A stretch of 64,000 nt of DNA from IMG/VR virus record IMGVR_UViG_3300042889_001503, positions 124,001 through 188,000 of that record. One strand, given 5' to 3'. A program made the position numbers and the translations under genes. Under the pieces are notes generated by a model. That model made no database searches. It saw only the letters and a list, made by a program, of their open reading frames with translations, and was not told the origin of the DNA. The stretch is from a virus. The number at the start of each line of letters is the position of its first letter. The stretch's first letter is position 1. Positions 27,303 to 35,989 of this stretch are shown here, one piece after another.

Positions 27303-29489
27303 TTAATATGTGTATAATGGGTTTGTAGGTAATTGGAGAACACCATTAATTACCGTTGCAACTGTATCGTATGTCAAACTATACACTCCATTAATAATTG
27401 GTCTTGCCAAAATTTGATATGATTCGACATTAAGAGGGTCTGTTAATTTTATGTCATAATAATACATGAACATTTGTCTGGCACCCCAACTAACATTTGT
27501 CCCTGCTGATGTATAATTATTACACGTTGATGCTGATAATGTGGGGATTGGTGTATAAGGTAATGTATTACCTGAAAACGGCATTGTTGTGTTTAACCAA
27601 TCACTATACATAAAATATCCATAAGCGGTTGATGCTGAAGCAACTACGGGTGCGTTTTGGTAATAGACGAATACACGCCCAAAAGGGTCTAAGTATCTAG
27701 AACCGGTATTTGAAGTAAATGCTGTAACATTTGTTGTTCCGGTCGAACTATTATTAATATCATTGATTGCACCATTGTGATATGATTGACAATTATCATC
27801 ACAAATATTATATGGTGGCATACCATTTGTTATTGTTGGCATTGTTATCGTTATAGTATAGTTTCCTGAGGTAAAACCGGTTGTTAATACACTAGAATAA
27901 TGAAATTGATATCTTAATATATTAGTTCCATCCCCACATACTTGACTACCACTTCTTTCCGGTATTGATAATTCATACCATCTATAATAAGTTGTAAGGG
28001 AAGGTGTTGATGGTGTTCCTGAATATGGTAAAATACTTAGAAATGATGAATAGTATGCGGAAAAATCACTTAAATTATTAAAACTCATTTGAACAAACCC
28101 TTGACCAAATGGACCAGTGTTAGATTTTTGAAATGATATTGTATTTGTATTTGCGGGTGATAAACAAGTAGGTGGCTCTATGTATTTTTGATACCCTCCC
28201 CCACAACTATTTGAGACCCACTTCAATGGACTCGTAGTATTTTGTAGTAGTTGTGTGGTATTGTCTGTTGATATATTATAATATTGTGTATTATTAACAC
28301 TATATAAACCTGATGCTTGATATCGTGTAATATCATTAGTTTCTATTGAATTTGTTGTACATCCAGATACGTTAAAAGAAATACTGATTGATGAACAAGA
28401 ACCTGTGGTTCCTGTGATAGATGATGCTTTTATTTTATATGGGGTGTTTAAATAATCGTATGCACATATGTTACAGTTAAAAGTATTTTTACACGTAAAA
28501 TAAAAATCCCAATTTGTTTGATTGTTATTTGGATTTGGGGTTACTTCTAATTTTATATAATCACCTGTATTTCGAGTTAATGAGGTTAATGACGTTACTT
28601 TTGAAAAATAAGTAGGTGTTTTACCTGATTTTGGGAGAGTTAATAAGTCAATATTGGTTTCTGTATTAATACCTACAACCCACTTTTCTAAAATAATTGG
28701 GTTATAACTATAGTGTGACCCATAATATGTTAATGTAAGAGTGTCAGGAACTGTAAAACCTGCAAATTTCCATGCAAAATAATTTGTGGTTGCGGCAGAA
28801 ATTTCAAAAGTTGATGACATTATTAATGGTTGTACTCCCGCAGATGCTCCTGAAAACTGAACTCTATGTGTATAATCCCCGGATTCGGTACCATTATCAC
28901 ATCTATACGCTTGAACCACAACGGTTGTGGAGTTAAAACATTCTAAGTTTGCTTGAATAAATCCTGTTCCACCTGTTTGTGAGTAATTTAACCCGTTTAA
29001 TTTTATTTTATCGATAATTGGTGTATAAGTCCCCGCGATTGTCATTGGTGAGGTTGCACCGGTTAATGGATGTGTATAATTGTATGGGATAAATTCTGTT
29101 CCATATCCTGATGTAAATACAGGTGTTGTAAAATCAGGACTTTTAAACCAATTTATTCTATATTGAGCAATACTTGGTTGACAAGACCCTGTTAAATTTC
29201 CTGCAACTATTCTACTAATTAAACTTGTTGAATACGAATCAAAAGATAAATCACACGTCGTACATAAGTCATTACAAGTAAGAGGAACATCACAACAATA
29301 AAAGTTTGCTGATTTTAACTTTATTGTTGATGTCCCATCAGGTATTCCTGTTAAAACTAACGGACAATTTGTTATTTGGTTTAATGTAACTGCGGTAATA
29401 AACACATCACTAAAAGTGTAAATTGATATTGGTTCCGTTAAAGTTGTTGTTCCTGTATATGATAAACAAGTCGATGCTGAAAATGACAT
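27303..29489 (-). CDS. Large fibre-type protein, paralogue of the 751-residue protein
   Basis: This 728-residue protein shares domain order and Cys pairs with the protein at 22859-25114: an N-terminal module (ASTCLSYTG, then LKSANFYCCDVPLTC), CTTCDLSFDSY, LTGSCQPS, YFAWKFAG, TSLTRNTGD, CNICAYDYL, an SGCTTNS segment and a C-terminal domain with CNNYTSAG. Sequence similarity is patchy, highest around the Cys motifs. No signal peptide, membrane helix or catalytic motif is visible. The upstream gap is an AAAAT repeat rather than a TATTTATA element. Probably a receptor-binding fibre that arose by gene duplication. Confidence 0.55.
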   Translation of the reverse strand: MSFSASTCLSYTGTTTLTEPISIYTFSDVFITAVTLNQITNCPLVLTGIPDGTSTIKLKSANFYCCDVPLTCNDLCTTCDLSFDSYSTSLISRIVAGNLTGSCQPSIAQYRINWFKSPDFTTPVFTSGYGTEFIPYNYTHPLTGATSPMTIAGTYTPIIDKIKLNGLNYSQTGGTGFIQANLECFNSTTVVVQAYRCDNGTESGDYTHRVQFSGASAGVQPLIMSSTFEISAATTNYFAWKFAGFTVPDTLTLTYYGSHYSYNPIILEKWVVGINTETNIDLLTLPKSGKTPTYFSKVTSLTSLTRNTGDYIKLEVTPNPNNNQTNWDFYFTCKNTFNCNICAYDYLNTPYKIKASSITGTTGSCSSISISFNVSGCTTNSIETNDITRYQASGLYSVNNTQYYNISTDNTTQLLQNTTSPLKWVSNSCGGGYQKYIEPPTCLSPANTNTISFQKSNTGPFGQGFVQMSFNNLSDFSAYYSSFLSILPYSGTPSTPSLTTYYRWYELSIPERSGSQVCGDGTNILRYQFHYSSVLTTGFTSGNYTITITMPTITNGMPPYNICDDNCQSYHNGAINDINNSSTGTTNVTAFTSNTGSRYLDPFGRVFVYYQNAPVVASASTAYGYFMYSDWLNTTMPFSGNTLPYTPIPTLSASTCNNYTSAGTNVSWGARQMFMYYYDIKLTDPLNVESYQILARPIINGVYSLTYDTVATVINGVLQLPTNPLYTY

Positions 29490-29491
29490 AT

Positions 29492-29516
29492 TATTTTATT
29501 TTATTTTATTTTATTA
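29492..29516. repeat. TTTTA pentanucleotide repeat
   Basis: About five copies of TTTTA (plus strand) fill the gap between the 728-residue gene and the 353-residue gene. Slippage here could change the leader length of the 728-residue gene. Confidence 0.7.
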
Positions 29517-29519
29517 CTA

Positions 29520-30581
29520 TTAACTAAGACACACAGTATTTGAAAATGAATACCCTGACATACCACTATCTAAACAAACAATTGGTAATGTTGATGTTGG
29601 AGTATTAGTTGGTGTTGGTGTGTGTGTTTGTGTTGGCGTTTGTGTTGGTGTCATTGTCATTGTTTGGGTAGGTGTCATTGTTGGAGTTCGTGTTGGTGTA
29701 GGTGTTGGCACAGTATCTGGTTGACAGTATATACAATCACCTTCTGTTGAAAGACCATACGAAACCGGGTTTGTAATTTGAATTATGGAATCGTTTCCGT
29801 GATTATAATCATAACCATAATATGAGACACATTTTAATTCATTCACACCATTGTAATATACAAGTGCTAAATAAACCGAATATAACTCAAATTGAGTTCC
29901 CGTTGGAACACCAGTTATTTCGTTAGCGTAATAATATTGTTTATTATCAAAACAATCTTGGAATTTTTGAGTGCCGGGACATATAATTTGTCCTTCTATT
30001 GTTGTAAAGATAGCCAATCCGGACGCGTCACAATTTCTAGCAATTAAGGATGAATAGAAAGGTAATCGAGCTTTTCTATTATTTACGTAATACATTGTGG
30101 GTGTTACGGTAGGTGTTGGTGTTGGAGTTGGTGTGTAGGTATATCCACTAGCGTCAATACCAATAATTGAACAGAAATTAGTTGGTGATGGTGTTATTGT
30201 CGGAGTTGGAGTAACACTAGCGGTAGGTGTGGGTGTTTGTGTCTGAATAAAATCACAATTAAACATTGCGGAAAAATCTAACACATCACAATTCTGTGTA
30301 GGTGTTGGGGTAGGTGTTAAACATATACCACTAAAAACATAAATACTTGATAAATCAGGACATAGACTACTACAAGGTGATTTACCTGTCAAGTAACAAG
30401 GTCCTCCTAAAGTATCTGATAAACACCATTGACTAGTTGTTCCGGTTGAGTAATAAATGGTCCAACCACTTGTTTGTCCTGACCAATAGGTGTCACCATT
30501 ATAGGTTCCTCCTGTAATGTAATTATCGTCGGCACCTACTAATCCGGTATTGCTTATACAGTATGTTGAATTACAAGGCAT
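29520..30581 (-). CDS. Fibre-type protein with several Pro/Thr stalks
   Basis: This 353-residue protein alternates globular Cys-containing segments with Pro/Thr tracts: an N-terminal domain (residues 1-85, MPCNSTYCISNTG, then WTIYYSTGTTSQWCL), two TPTPTPT tracts near residues 90-165, a middle domain (about 170-285, RKARLPFYSSLIARNCDASG, then VYLALVYYNGVNELKC), a long [20 protein letters not shown] tract (about 290-335) and a short C-terminal tip. It starts one base after the 73-residue gene. MPCN also begins the plus-strand adhesin, hinting at shared N-terminal processing or ancestry. I infer a flexible fibre component. Confidence 0.55.
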   Translation of the reverse strand: MPCNSTYCISNTGLVGADDNYITGGTYNGDTYWSGQTSGWTIYYSTGTTSQWCLSDTLGGPCYLTGKSPCSSLCPDLSSIYVFSGICLTPTPTPTQNCDVLDFSAMFNCDFIQTQTPTPTASVTPTPTITPSPTNFCSIIGIDASGYTYTPTPTPTPTVTPTMYYVNNRKARLPFYSSLIARNCDASGLAIFTTIEGQIICPGTQKFQDCFDNKQYYYANEITGVPTGTQFELYSVYLALVYYNGVNELKCVSYYGYDYNHGNDSIIQITNPVSYGLSTEGDCIYCQPDTVPTPTPTRTPTMTPTQTMTMTPTQTPTQTHTPTPTNTPTSTLPIVCLDSGMSGYSFSNTVCLS

Positions 30582-30582
30582 A

Positions 30583-30804
30583 TTAAATTAAGATATTTGA
30601 GATTGATACGCAACCATTATTATCGACAACTTTTAAATTATATGATGGTTGATTTTCCATTATTGATGGGACCTGAAAATCGTATGGTAACGACAATGCG
30701 GGGATTGTATCAATATAAACGCAAGTGACGTTTGTTTGGTCACATAGATAGACATTGAACGGTGTTGCTCCTGATATGTCGTTAATTAAAATATTCGTTG
30801 GCAT
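30583..30804 (-). CDS. Small beta module protein, free-standing copy of a fibre head domain
   Basis: I place the start at the ATG at 30804 (73 residues: PTNILINDISGATPFNVYLC onward). The upstream ATG at 30825 overlaps the TATTTATG element, and the paralogue at 26727-27299 begins at the matching point. The protein equals the N-terminal module of that stalked protein, sharing a pattern of ISGxTPFxVYxCD, a middle PxP segment and a final DNGCVSI or SDGCERF. It opens the minus-strand fibre cluster. It may be a small adhesin or decoration subunit. Confidence 0.55.
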   Translation of the reverse strand: MPTNILINDISGATPFNVYLCDQTNVTCVYIDTIPALSLPYDFQVPSIMENQPSYNLKVVDNNGCVSISNILI

Positions 30805-30822
30805 TTGCTTAAAAGTTATTAT

Positions 30823-30830
30823 CATAAATA
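30823..30830 (-). promoter_or_regulatory. TATTTATG element at the head of the fibre cluster
   Basis: In gene direction TATTTATG-ATAATAAC lies 18 bases before the chosen ATG at 30804. It sits back to back with the plus-strand Bacteroidetes promoter of the primase operon. Confidence 0.45.
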
Positions 30831-30856
30831 TAGGGGGATTAAAAAACTAATAAAGT

Positions 30857-30887
30857 TTTGATAATAATAATTTTATTCGTATCTTTG
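30857..30887 (+). promoter_or_regulatory. Bacteroidetes-type promoter for the primase operon
   Basis: TTTG (30857-30860), 19 bases, TATCTTTG (30880-30887). This is a perfect match to the -33/-7 consensus of Bacteroidetes housekeeping promoters. The primase ATG at 30892 follows within five bases, implying a very short leader or a leaderless message. Confidence 0.75.
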
Positions 30888-30891
30888 CTGT

Positions 30892-31791
30892 ATGTCAGAT
30901 GATGCGGAAATTTTATTGGAGATATTACACGATATCTTAGGGGATGAGAAACTTCACTATGAGTCAAAGGGTCAGATATCTTTTGACTGTCCAATATGCG
31001 ATGAAGACCAACATAAGGGAAATATGGAGGTGAACTACTTTGAACACGTCTACAAGTGTTGGAGTTGTGGGGATGAAAACAATACCAAAGGACCTCTTGG
31101 AAAACTTATAGATACTTTTGGTAATAAGAAACAGAAAAAAATCTACAACCTACTTCAACCGGAAAATCACAAACCAAAAGAGAAACGTGTTGACAAACTA
31201 AAACTACCTGATGGATTTACCAAATTCAAAGATAGTAGTTTAGTTTATCCGGTTCGTCGTCAGGCATATAATTACTTAACCCAACGTGGTATTACAGATA
31301 AGATTGTTGAGAAATATGGAATTGGATTCTGTGATAGGGGTGCGTTCTCGGGTAGGATAATAATTCCTTCTTATGATAGTAAGGACGAATTAAACTATTT
31401 TATCGCCCGAAGTTGGGACCCAAATAGTCGTGCTAAGTATAAGAACCCGGAGGCGGCAAAAGATGAGATAATCTTCTTTGAAAGTACAATTAATTGGAAT
31501 GCCGATATCTATCTTTGTGAAGGAGCGTTTGATGCTATCTTCCTACCAAATAGTATTGCTATGTTGGGAAAACATATGTCGGAGTTGTTACTTAATACAT
31601 TATATGAGAAGGCAAATGGGAATATAATTATATGTCTTGATGCTGATGCGTGGCAAGATGCCGTAAAACTATACCACAACTTAAATGGGGGTAGACTATA
31701 TGGTAAGGTTAAAATAATAAAACTAACGGGTGATGCCGATGTTGCTGATTTAAGAGGTGATATAGATAATCATTTTTATACAATGAAATAG
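30892..31791 (+). CDS. DNA primase (zinc-binding and TOPRIM domains)
   Basis: This 299-residue protein has an N-terminal zinc ribbon (Cys33, Cys36, Cys56 and Cys59 in FDCPICDEDQH and YKCWSCGDEN) of the CHC2/T7-primase type. A TOPRIM core follows: YLCEGAFDAIF with Glu210, and IICLDADAW with Asp250 and Asp252. It lacks a helicase domain, so it would work with a separate replicative helicase, as T4 gp61 does with gp41. It makes RNA primers for lagging-strand synthesis. It is the first gene of a plus-strand replication and recombination operon, read from a host-type promoter, and so is likely early. The nuclease gene begins at the next base after its stop. Confidence 0.85.
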   Translation: MSDDAEILLEILHDILGDEKLHYESKGQISFDCPICDEDQHKGNMEVNYFEHVYKCWSCGDENNTKGPLGKLIDTFGNKKQKKIYNLLQPENHKPKEKRVDKLKLPDGFTKFKDSSLVYPVRRQAYNYLTQRGITDKIVEKYGIGFCDRGAFSGRIIIPSYDSKDELNYFIARSWDPNSRAKYKNPEAAKDEIIFFESTINWNADIYLCEGAFDAIFLPNSIAMLGKHMSELLLNTLYEKANGNIIICLDADAWQDAVKLYHNLNGGRLYGKVKIIKLTGDADVADLRGDIDNHFYTMK

Positions 31792-32655
31792 ATGATAGAT
31801 TTAAATGAGGTTGCAAAAGAAATAAGGGGGTTGTTAGATAAACGAAGAGAGGACCTTGGGTTAACATTCGTTGAGGATACCCACACTTATTATATGAAGG
31901 ATGAAACCGGTGTAATCCGAAGTGATTATCCGTCTGTTAGTAAGGTAATGAAATATTTCTACGAGGAGTTTGATACGGAAGGTATCTCACTAAAGAAAGC
32001 CAAAGGAGACCCTGAGGTTCAACAACAACTATTAGATGAGTGGAAAGCGGCGGGTGACTATTCAACCAATATGGGGAGTAGAGTTCACTATATGTTGGAG
32101 AAGAAAACCATTGAGATGTTTGGGGATTACAAAGAAGTAAGACAACCCATATTTGAATGTGACTTCACCCAAATATTAAAGGGGGATAGTATGATATCTG
32201 CGGGAACGGCTTACTTGGACCTTATGGTTGAGAGGGGTGCTGTGTTATTGGACACGGAGATTGTATTGGGTGACCCCGAGTTGAAATATACAGGACAACC
32301 GGATAAGGTGTGGTTGATTATGAATAAGGAACAAACTGAGTTTGGTTTGGTGATAACAGACTGGAAAAGTAATAAGCCGAAGAACTTTGAAGAATCGTTC
32401 TTTACCAAAAAGATGTATTACCCGTTTGATAAGTTACCAAACAATGCGTTGGGTCACTATTTTACCCAATTACCATTTTACGGGAAACTTCTTATTAAAA
32501 TGTTACAAGGAACCAAATACGAAAACATTAAATTGTATGGATGTGTAATTGTTCTTGTAAAAGAAATTGGTCAGTATGAAGAGTTCCGTGTTCCTAAAGA
32601 AGTTCAAGAAACAATCTTGAAGATGGATGTGACAAAATATTTGACAAAGAAGTAA
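31792..32655 (+). CDS. PD-(D/E)XK nuclease (RecB/Cas4-like exonuclease)
   Basis: This 287-residue protein carries the ordered motifs of the RecB/Cas4 nuclease clade: GSRVHYMLEK with His99, GQPDKVW with Asp171, and VITDWKSNK with Asp190 and Lys192. A Gln/Tyr pattern (YFTQLPFYGKLL) near residue 225 matches the QxxxY motif. I see no helicase part and no Fe-S cysteine cluster, so a stand-alone exonuclease for recombination or host DNA breakdown is more likely than a Cas4 protein. It is directly after the primase gene with no gap, upstream of the Mre11/Rad50-like pair, which supports a role in DNA end processing. Confidence 0.8.
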   Translation: MIDLNEVAKEIRGLLDKRREDLGLTFVEDTHTYYMKDETGVIRSDYPSVSKVMKYFYEEFDTEGISLKKAKGDPEVQQQLLDEWKAAGDYSTNMGSRVHYMLEKKTIEMFGDYKEVRQPIFECDFTQILKGDSMISAGTAYLDLMVERGAVLLDTEIVLGDPELKYTGQPDKVWLIMNKEQTEFGLVITDWKSNKPKNFEESFFTKKMYYPFDKLPNNALGHYFTQLPFYGKLLIKMLQGTKYENIKLYGCVIVLVKEIGQYEEFRVPKEVQETILKMDVTKYLTKK

Positions 32656-32671
32656 AAAATAACTAAATTTA
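32640..32671 (+). promoter_or_regulatory. Weak Bacteroidetes-type promoter
   Basis: TTTG (32640-32643), 20 bases, TAAATTTA (32664-32671), which lacks the final G of TAnnTTTG. It could add transcription to the gene at 32684. Confidence 0.3.
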
Positions 32672-32683
32672 AAAGAAAAACAT

Positions 32684-32899
32684 ATGGACGATTTATTACA
32701 ACCAAAGATTGATTTAAAAAAACAACCTACATTAGTATGTGAGGAGTGTGACAGTATCTACTTCAAAGAAGTTGTTATGATAAAAAAAGTTAACAAATTG
32801 TTAACAGGAAGTTCGGAAGACACTATAGTTCCGTTCCCAACATACAGATGTGATGATTGTGGTCACGTAAATGTGGAATTTAAATTATTTGATAAGTAA
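32684..32899 (+). CDS. Small zinc-ribbon protein
   Basis: This 71-residue protein has two knuckles, CEECDS near residue 19 and CDDCGHVN near residue 58, separated by about 35 residues. This is the layout of a zinc ribbon. Such small proteins in phage replication operons may bind DNA or transcription proteins, but no specific role can be read. Its stop overlaps the next start (TAATG). Confidence 0.6.
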   Translation: MDDLLQPKIDLKKQPTLVCEECDSIYFKEVVMIKKVNKLLTGSSEDTIVPFPTYRCDDCGHVNVEFKLFDK

Positions 32900-33120
32900 T
32901 GATTACTGAAAGAACTTTTGATACAAATGATTTAAATTGGATTGCCAACTCATTAAAAGAAAATGTTGGGAGAATGAACTATACCGGTGACTTGAGTGAC
33001 TGTGGTAATGAGATTGGAATTATAGTTGGATATAAATATAAGAATATGACTGAAGATGAAACTCAAGATTTTATTTCAGGTATTAAACACGGAATTTCAT
33101 TAACAAATGGGACTCACTAA
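32899..33120 (+). CDS. Small protein of unknown function
   Basis: This 73-residue protein starts with the A of the previous stop codon. It contains ERTFDTNDLNWIANSLKENV followed by a Gly/Tyr-rich middle (GIIVGYKYKNM) and a helical end (EDETQDFISGIKHGIS). No motif was recognised. Close coupling to neighbours on both sides supports a real gene. Confidence 0.55.
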   Translation: MITERTFDTNDLNWIANSLKENVGRMNYTGDLSDCGNEIGIIVGYKYKNMTEDETQDFISGIKHGISLTNGTH

Positions 33121-33130
33121 TAAAAAAAAT

Positions 33131-33919
33131 ATGATTAAAAAAATAGTCCACTTCAGTGACTTACATATAAGATTATTCAAAGACCACGACCTTTATAGGT
33201 TAATTTTGAATGATATGTTGGAACAATTTAGAGATATTAAACCTTGTAGAATCGTGTTTTCGGGAGACCTAGTTCATTCCAAGAACCAAATGACACCTGA
33301 ACTTATTGAGTTCGTTGCTTGGATTCTTACGGAGTGTTCTCAGATTGCCAAAACTATTGTTATAATTGGAAACCATGATTTTTTGGAGAGTAATTCATCA
33401 AGATTGGACGCTCTTACACCGGTAATTGATTCGTTAAAGGACGACAACATCGTTTATTTGAAGAATAGAGGTGAATACGAGGATGATAATGTTGATTGGG
33501 TGGTGTATTCATTACTTGACCATAACATTCCGCCTGAGATTGAAAAAACGGGTAGATTAAAGATTGGATTGTTCCACGGACCAGTTCAGGGATTAACAAC
33601 CGATATCGGATATAAGTTTGAAACCGGATTTGAAACTGATAAGTTTGATGGTTGTGACTTGGTATTATGTGGTGATATTCACAAAAGACAAATCTTTAAC
33701 ATTCCGGGAGGAAAGAAAGCATATATGGTGGGTTCAACAATCCAACAGAACTATGGGGAGACAATAACCAAACACGGATTTGGAATTTACAATTTAGAAT
33801 CTGATGAATATTCATTTGTTGATTTAGATAATCCAAAACCTTTCTTATCATTTAAGATGAAATCATTTGATGATATAATTAATGGAACTGAAAAATTAAT
33901 TAATTATGGGAAATCTTAG
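33131..33919 (+). CDS. Mre11/SbcD-like nuclease subunit (T4 gp47-like)
   Basis: I prefer the ATG at 33131 (262 residues), because MIKKIVHFSDLHIRL is the usual start of this family. The ATG at 33107 would add eight residues and overlap the previous gene. Calcineurin-type phosphoesterase motifs are present in order: HFSDLHIR (Asp10, His12), VFSGDLVHSKN, IIGNHDFLES, GLFHGPVQG and CGDIHKRQI. With the Rad50-like protein encoded at 36672 it should form an SbcCD/gp46-gp47 complex that trims DNA ends for recombination-dependent replication. The two genes are separated by seven small genes. Confidence 0.85.
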   Translation: MIKKIVHFSDLHIRLFKDHDLYRLILNDMLEQFRDIKPCRIVFSGDLVHSKNQMTPELIEFVAWILTECSQIAKTIVIIGNHDFLESNSSRLDALTPVIDSLKDDNIVYLKNRGEYEDDNVDWVVYSLLDHNIPPEIEKTGRLKIGLFHGPVQGLTTDIGYKFETGFETDKFDGCDLVLCGDIHKRQIFNIPGGKKAYMVGSTIQQNYGETITKHGFGIYNLESDEYSFVDLDNPKPFLSFKMKSFDDIINGTEKLINYGKS

Positions 33920-34163
33920 TGACAAATACACCAACGAAGAGTGGGATGAAATGGAGAATCAGATTAAAAGAGATAGATTATTGGGAAAACCGCAACACGG
34001 ACATATTACGGTTTGGGTGGATAAATTGACTATTAAACAATTAAAAAAACTTAAAAAGAAGTTAAAGAAATGTGGTATTGATAGTCACGATTGTTCCAAA
34101 GTTGACCAATGGATAACGTATAATGAAAACAAAGAACGTGTCACAAATAAAACTAACGGCTAG
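33906..34163 (+). CDS. Small charged helical protein of unknown function
   Basis: This 85-residue protein overlaps the end of the Mre11-like gene by 14 bases. It has an acidic N-terminus (DKYTNEEWDEMENQIKRD), a KLTIKQLKKLKKKLKKCGID basic helix and a polar tail. Very high Lys content in the middle may allow nucleic acid binding. Function unknown. Confidence 0.5.
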   Translation: MGNLSDKYTNEEWDEMENQIKRDRLLGKPQHGHITVWVDKLTIKQLKKLKKKLKKCGIDSHDCSKVDQWITYNENKERVTNKTNG

Positions 34164-34731
34164 TCAATTAAGTAGCGTCAACGAGTATTGTAAATTAAAT
34201 AATATTGAGGATGTGGACAAGTTCATAACCAAATGTTATACCGAAGGGTTTAACATTACGAAATATGGGTTACTTGGTGATGATTTGGGAAAAACGGGTA
34301 TTGTTGGTGAAAAACAGGTAGAAATTGAAGTAATCCGTGAAATACGGGTTGAAGTTCCGGTTGAAGTTATCAAAGAGATTGAGGTAATTAAAGAAATAAT
34401 CCGAGAAGTTGAGGTTATTAAATATGTTGATAAAGAAGTTATCAAAGAAGTGAGGGTGGAAATCCCTGTCACAAATTTAGACAACATTTGTGACAAACCT
34501 GAACCAATAATTATTGAGAGAATAATTGAAGTCGAGAAGATTGTTGAGATAGAAAAATCAAATGATAAGACATTACTTCTTCAAGAAACTTTACAGAAAC
34601 TTAGAAAAGAACTATCTTTAAAGAACACAAGGATTGAAGACCTTGAAAAAATAAATAAACAATTGGAATCTGTTAAAGTTAGTCAAGGGGCTATTTTTAT
34701 GAAAGGTTCTAACTTAAACGAAATGATGTAA
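34123..34731 (+). CDS. Coiled-coil protein with VxVEVI/KEI repeats
   Basis: This 202-residue protein has a small helical N-terminus (residues 1-60, TASQLSSVNEYCKLNNIEDV) like a DNA-binding or dimerisation segment. From residue 64 to about 150 it has alternating Val/Glu/Ile repeats (VEVPVEVIKEIEVIKEIIRE) and a C-terminal heptad coiled coil (LQETLQKLRKELSLKNTR onward). The repeat type also appears in the membrane protein at 40816. It overlaps the previous gene by 41 bases. A scaffold or tether function is possible; the family is unknown. Confidence 0.55.
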   Translation: MKTKNVSQIKLTASQLSSVNEYCKLNNIEDVDKFITKCYTEGFNITKYGLLGDDLGKTGIVGEKQVEIEVIREIRVEVPVEVIKEIEVIKEIIREVEVIKYVDKEVIKEVRVEIPVTNLDNICDKPEPIIIERIIEVEKIVEIEKSNDKTLLLQETLQKLRKELSLKNTRIEDLEKINKQLESVKVSQGAIFMKGSNLNEMM

Positions 34732-34732
34732 T

Positions 34733-35083
34733 ATGATTAACATTTTAACTTGGTTCATCTTAAGCTACGGGCTTATGAATATTATGGTTTACGGGTCAAT
34801 CTTTCAGGGATTCAGAGATTTCTTCCAAAAATGGGGAAATAATAAATTATTACCATTTAATGGTATTGCTAACTTTATCTCGGGTATAATAACTTGTCCG
34901 ATGTGTTTTAGTTTTCACGGAGGTTGGTTTTTATCATTAACCGTATTTTCACCAACATTTGTATTGTTTGGTACACCAATATGGATTAGTTGGTTCTTTG
35001 ATGGAATTCTATCATCTGGAGCGGTATGGGCAATCAATGCAATAATTGAATGGTTTGAAGAAAATAAACCATCAAAAAATTAA
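34733..35083 (+). CDS. Small membrane protein with a CPMC motif
   Basis: This 116-residue protein has about three hydrophobic segments (residues 1-22, 45-75 and 82-104). A GIITCPMCFSFHGGWF segment lies in the middle, and a charged C-terminal tail (EWFEENKPSKN) follows. The Cys pair beside a helix resembles small phage membrane proteins with a CxxCxSFxxG motif whose function is not known. The gene starts two bases after the coiled-coil gene. Confidence 0.6.
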   Translation: MINILTWFILSYGLMNIMVYGSIFQGFRDFFQKWGNNKLLPFNGIANFISGIITCPMCFSFHGGWFLSLTVFSPTFVLFGTPIWISWFFDGILSSGAVWAINAIIEWFEENKPSKN

Positions 35084-35086
35084 AAT

Positions 35087-35719
35087 ATGGAAACTAAATT
35101 AGGTGATTTTGTTATTAAGTTTTTACAAAATAAAACAGAGACAAGAAAGATTATTAAGTGTGATGACTTTTTTCAGTTAATAAATGATATGGGTATTACT
35201 GATGATAGTGATGAAATTATAAGTATTATAAATTATTTGGAAGATAATGATACAGATATAAATTTTCATAAAGCTAACACTCAAGATTATTATAATAGGT
35301 TTAGAAATATTGAACGAAAAGTTCAGATGTCTAAAATGTTAATAGGTTCTAAAACTGAAGTTCAAAAAATGATTGAGAAGGTTGAAAGTATTAAAATTGA
35401 AGAGAGACCGGATTGGTTGGATTATTATAAAAATGAGGATGATGAAGATGAAACAAATGTTAATGGTAAGCCAACATCGGATAGAGATAAAAATTTGGGT
35501 CAAGACATTATTGACAGATTGACTAATGAGATTAAAGAAAAAATTGAGAATGAACCGGGAATGACTTTAGATGAAATCCGAATAGAAATTAATGATGAAA
35601 TGAATGTTATGAATACTATTCGTCAGGGTTTTGGTATGACTAATGAAATGTTAGAACAATTAAGAAATGCTCCGGATATTACTGAAGAACAAATAAATGA
35701 AATTAGAAATAACAATTAA
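35087..35719 (+). CDS. Acidic helical protein of unknown function
   Basis: This 210-residue protein is rich in Asp, Glu, Ile and Asn. The N-terminal part (FVIKFLQNKTETRKIIKCDD) is mixed, while the C-terminal half (residues about 135-210) is helical with EIKEKIENEPGMTLDEIRIE and EEQINEIRNN. No membrane segment or catalytic motif was seen. It sits in a run of small genes between the two recombination nuclease subunits. Confidence 0.5.
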   Translation: METKLGDFVIKFLQNKTETRKIIKCDDFFQLINDMGITDDSDEIISIINYLEDNDTDINFHKANTQDYYNRFRNIERKVQMSKMLIGSKTEVQKMIEKVESIKIEERPDWLDYYKNEDDEDETNVNGKPTSDRDKNLGQDIIDRLTNEIKEKIENEPGMTLDEIRIEINDEMNVMNTIRQGFGMTNEMLEQLRNAPDITEEQINEIRNNN

Positions 35720-35731
35720 ATAAAAACAATT

Positions 35732-35989
35732 ATGCCAAAGTCAAAATTACGTGGTGGAGCAAAAGCTCACAAAAAAAGAGTTACATTAAGAAATCAAAAC
35801 CTTAATGGATTAAGAAAGAAAGCTCAAGCAGAGTATACTGAAATGTTTGAGAAACAAATGGAAGAGTTGAAAGCTCAATACCAAAATGAAAATGGTGAAA
35901 CAACTGAATTAAATACTGAGGTTCTTGGTGACGTTAATGAGGTTAATGTAACAGATGCTGAAGTAATAACTCCTGATGTTGAGAACTAA
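35732..35989 (+). CDS. Small basic-then-acidic protein of unknown function
   Basis: This 85-residue protein has a strongly basic N-terminus (PKSKLRGGAKAHKKRVTLRN) and an acidic C-terminal half ending TDAEVITPDVEN. The basic start may bind nucleic acid, and a helix around QAEYTEMFEKQMEELKAQYQ follows. Its end overlaps the start of the P-loop gene by 14 bases. Function unknown. Confidence 0.55.
   Translation: MPKSKLRGGAKAHKKRVTLRNQNLNGLRKKAQAEYTEMFEKQMEELKAQYQNENGETTELNTEVLGDVNEVNVTDAEVITPDVEN

Noticed and set aside
14897-30804. Diversity-generating retroelement acting on the fibre genes
   Set aside because: No reverse transcriptase, template repeat or adenine-rich variable C-terminal copy was found; variation seems to come from repeats and module duplication.
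30583-30825. Start at the ATG 30825 for the small fibre module
   Set aside because: That ATG overlaps the TATTTATG element and the paralogous module starts at the point matching 30804.
21537-30830. TATAAATA on the plus strand read as T4-type late promoters driving the plus strand
   Set aside because: In each case the nearest downstream plus-strand sequence is antisense or far from a start, while the reverse reading TATTTATA sits just before a minus-strand start. The element is always TATTTATA in gene direction.
31792-32655. Cas4 protein of a CRISPR system
   Set aside because: It has RecB/Cas4 nuclease motifs but no Cys cluster for Fe-S binding is seen, and no other Cas gene or array is in the window.
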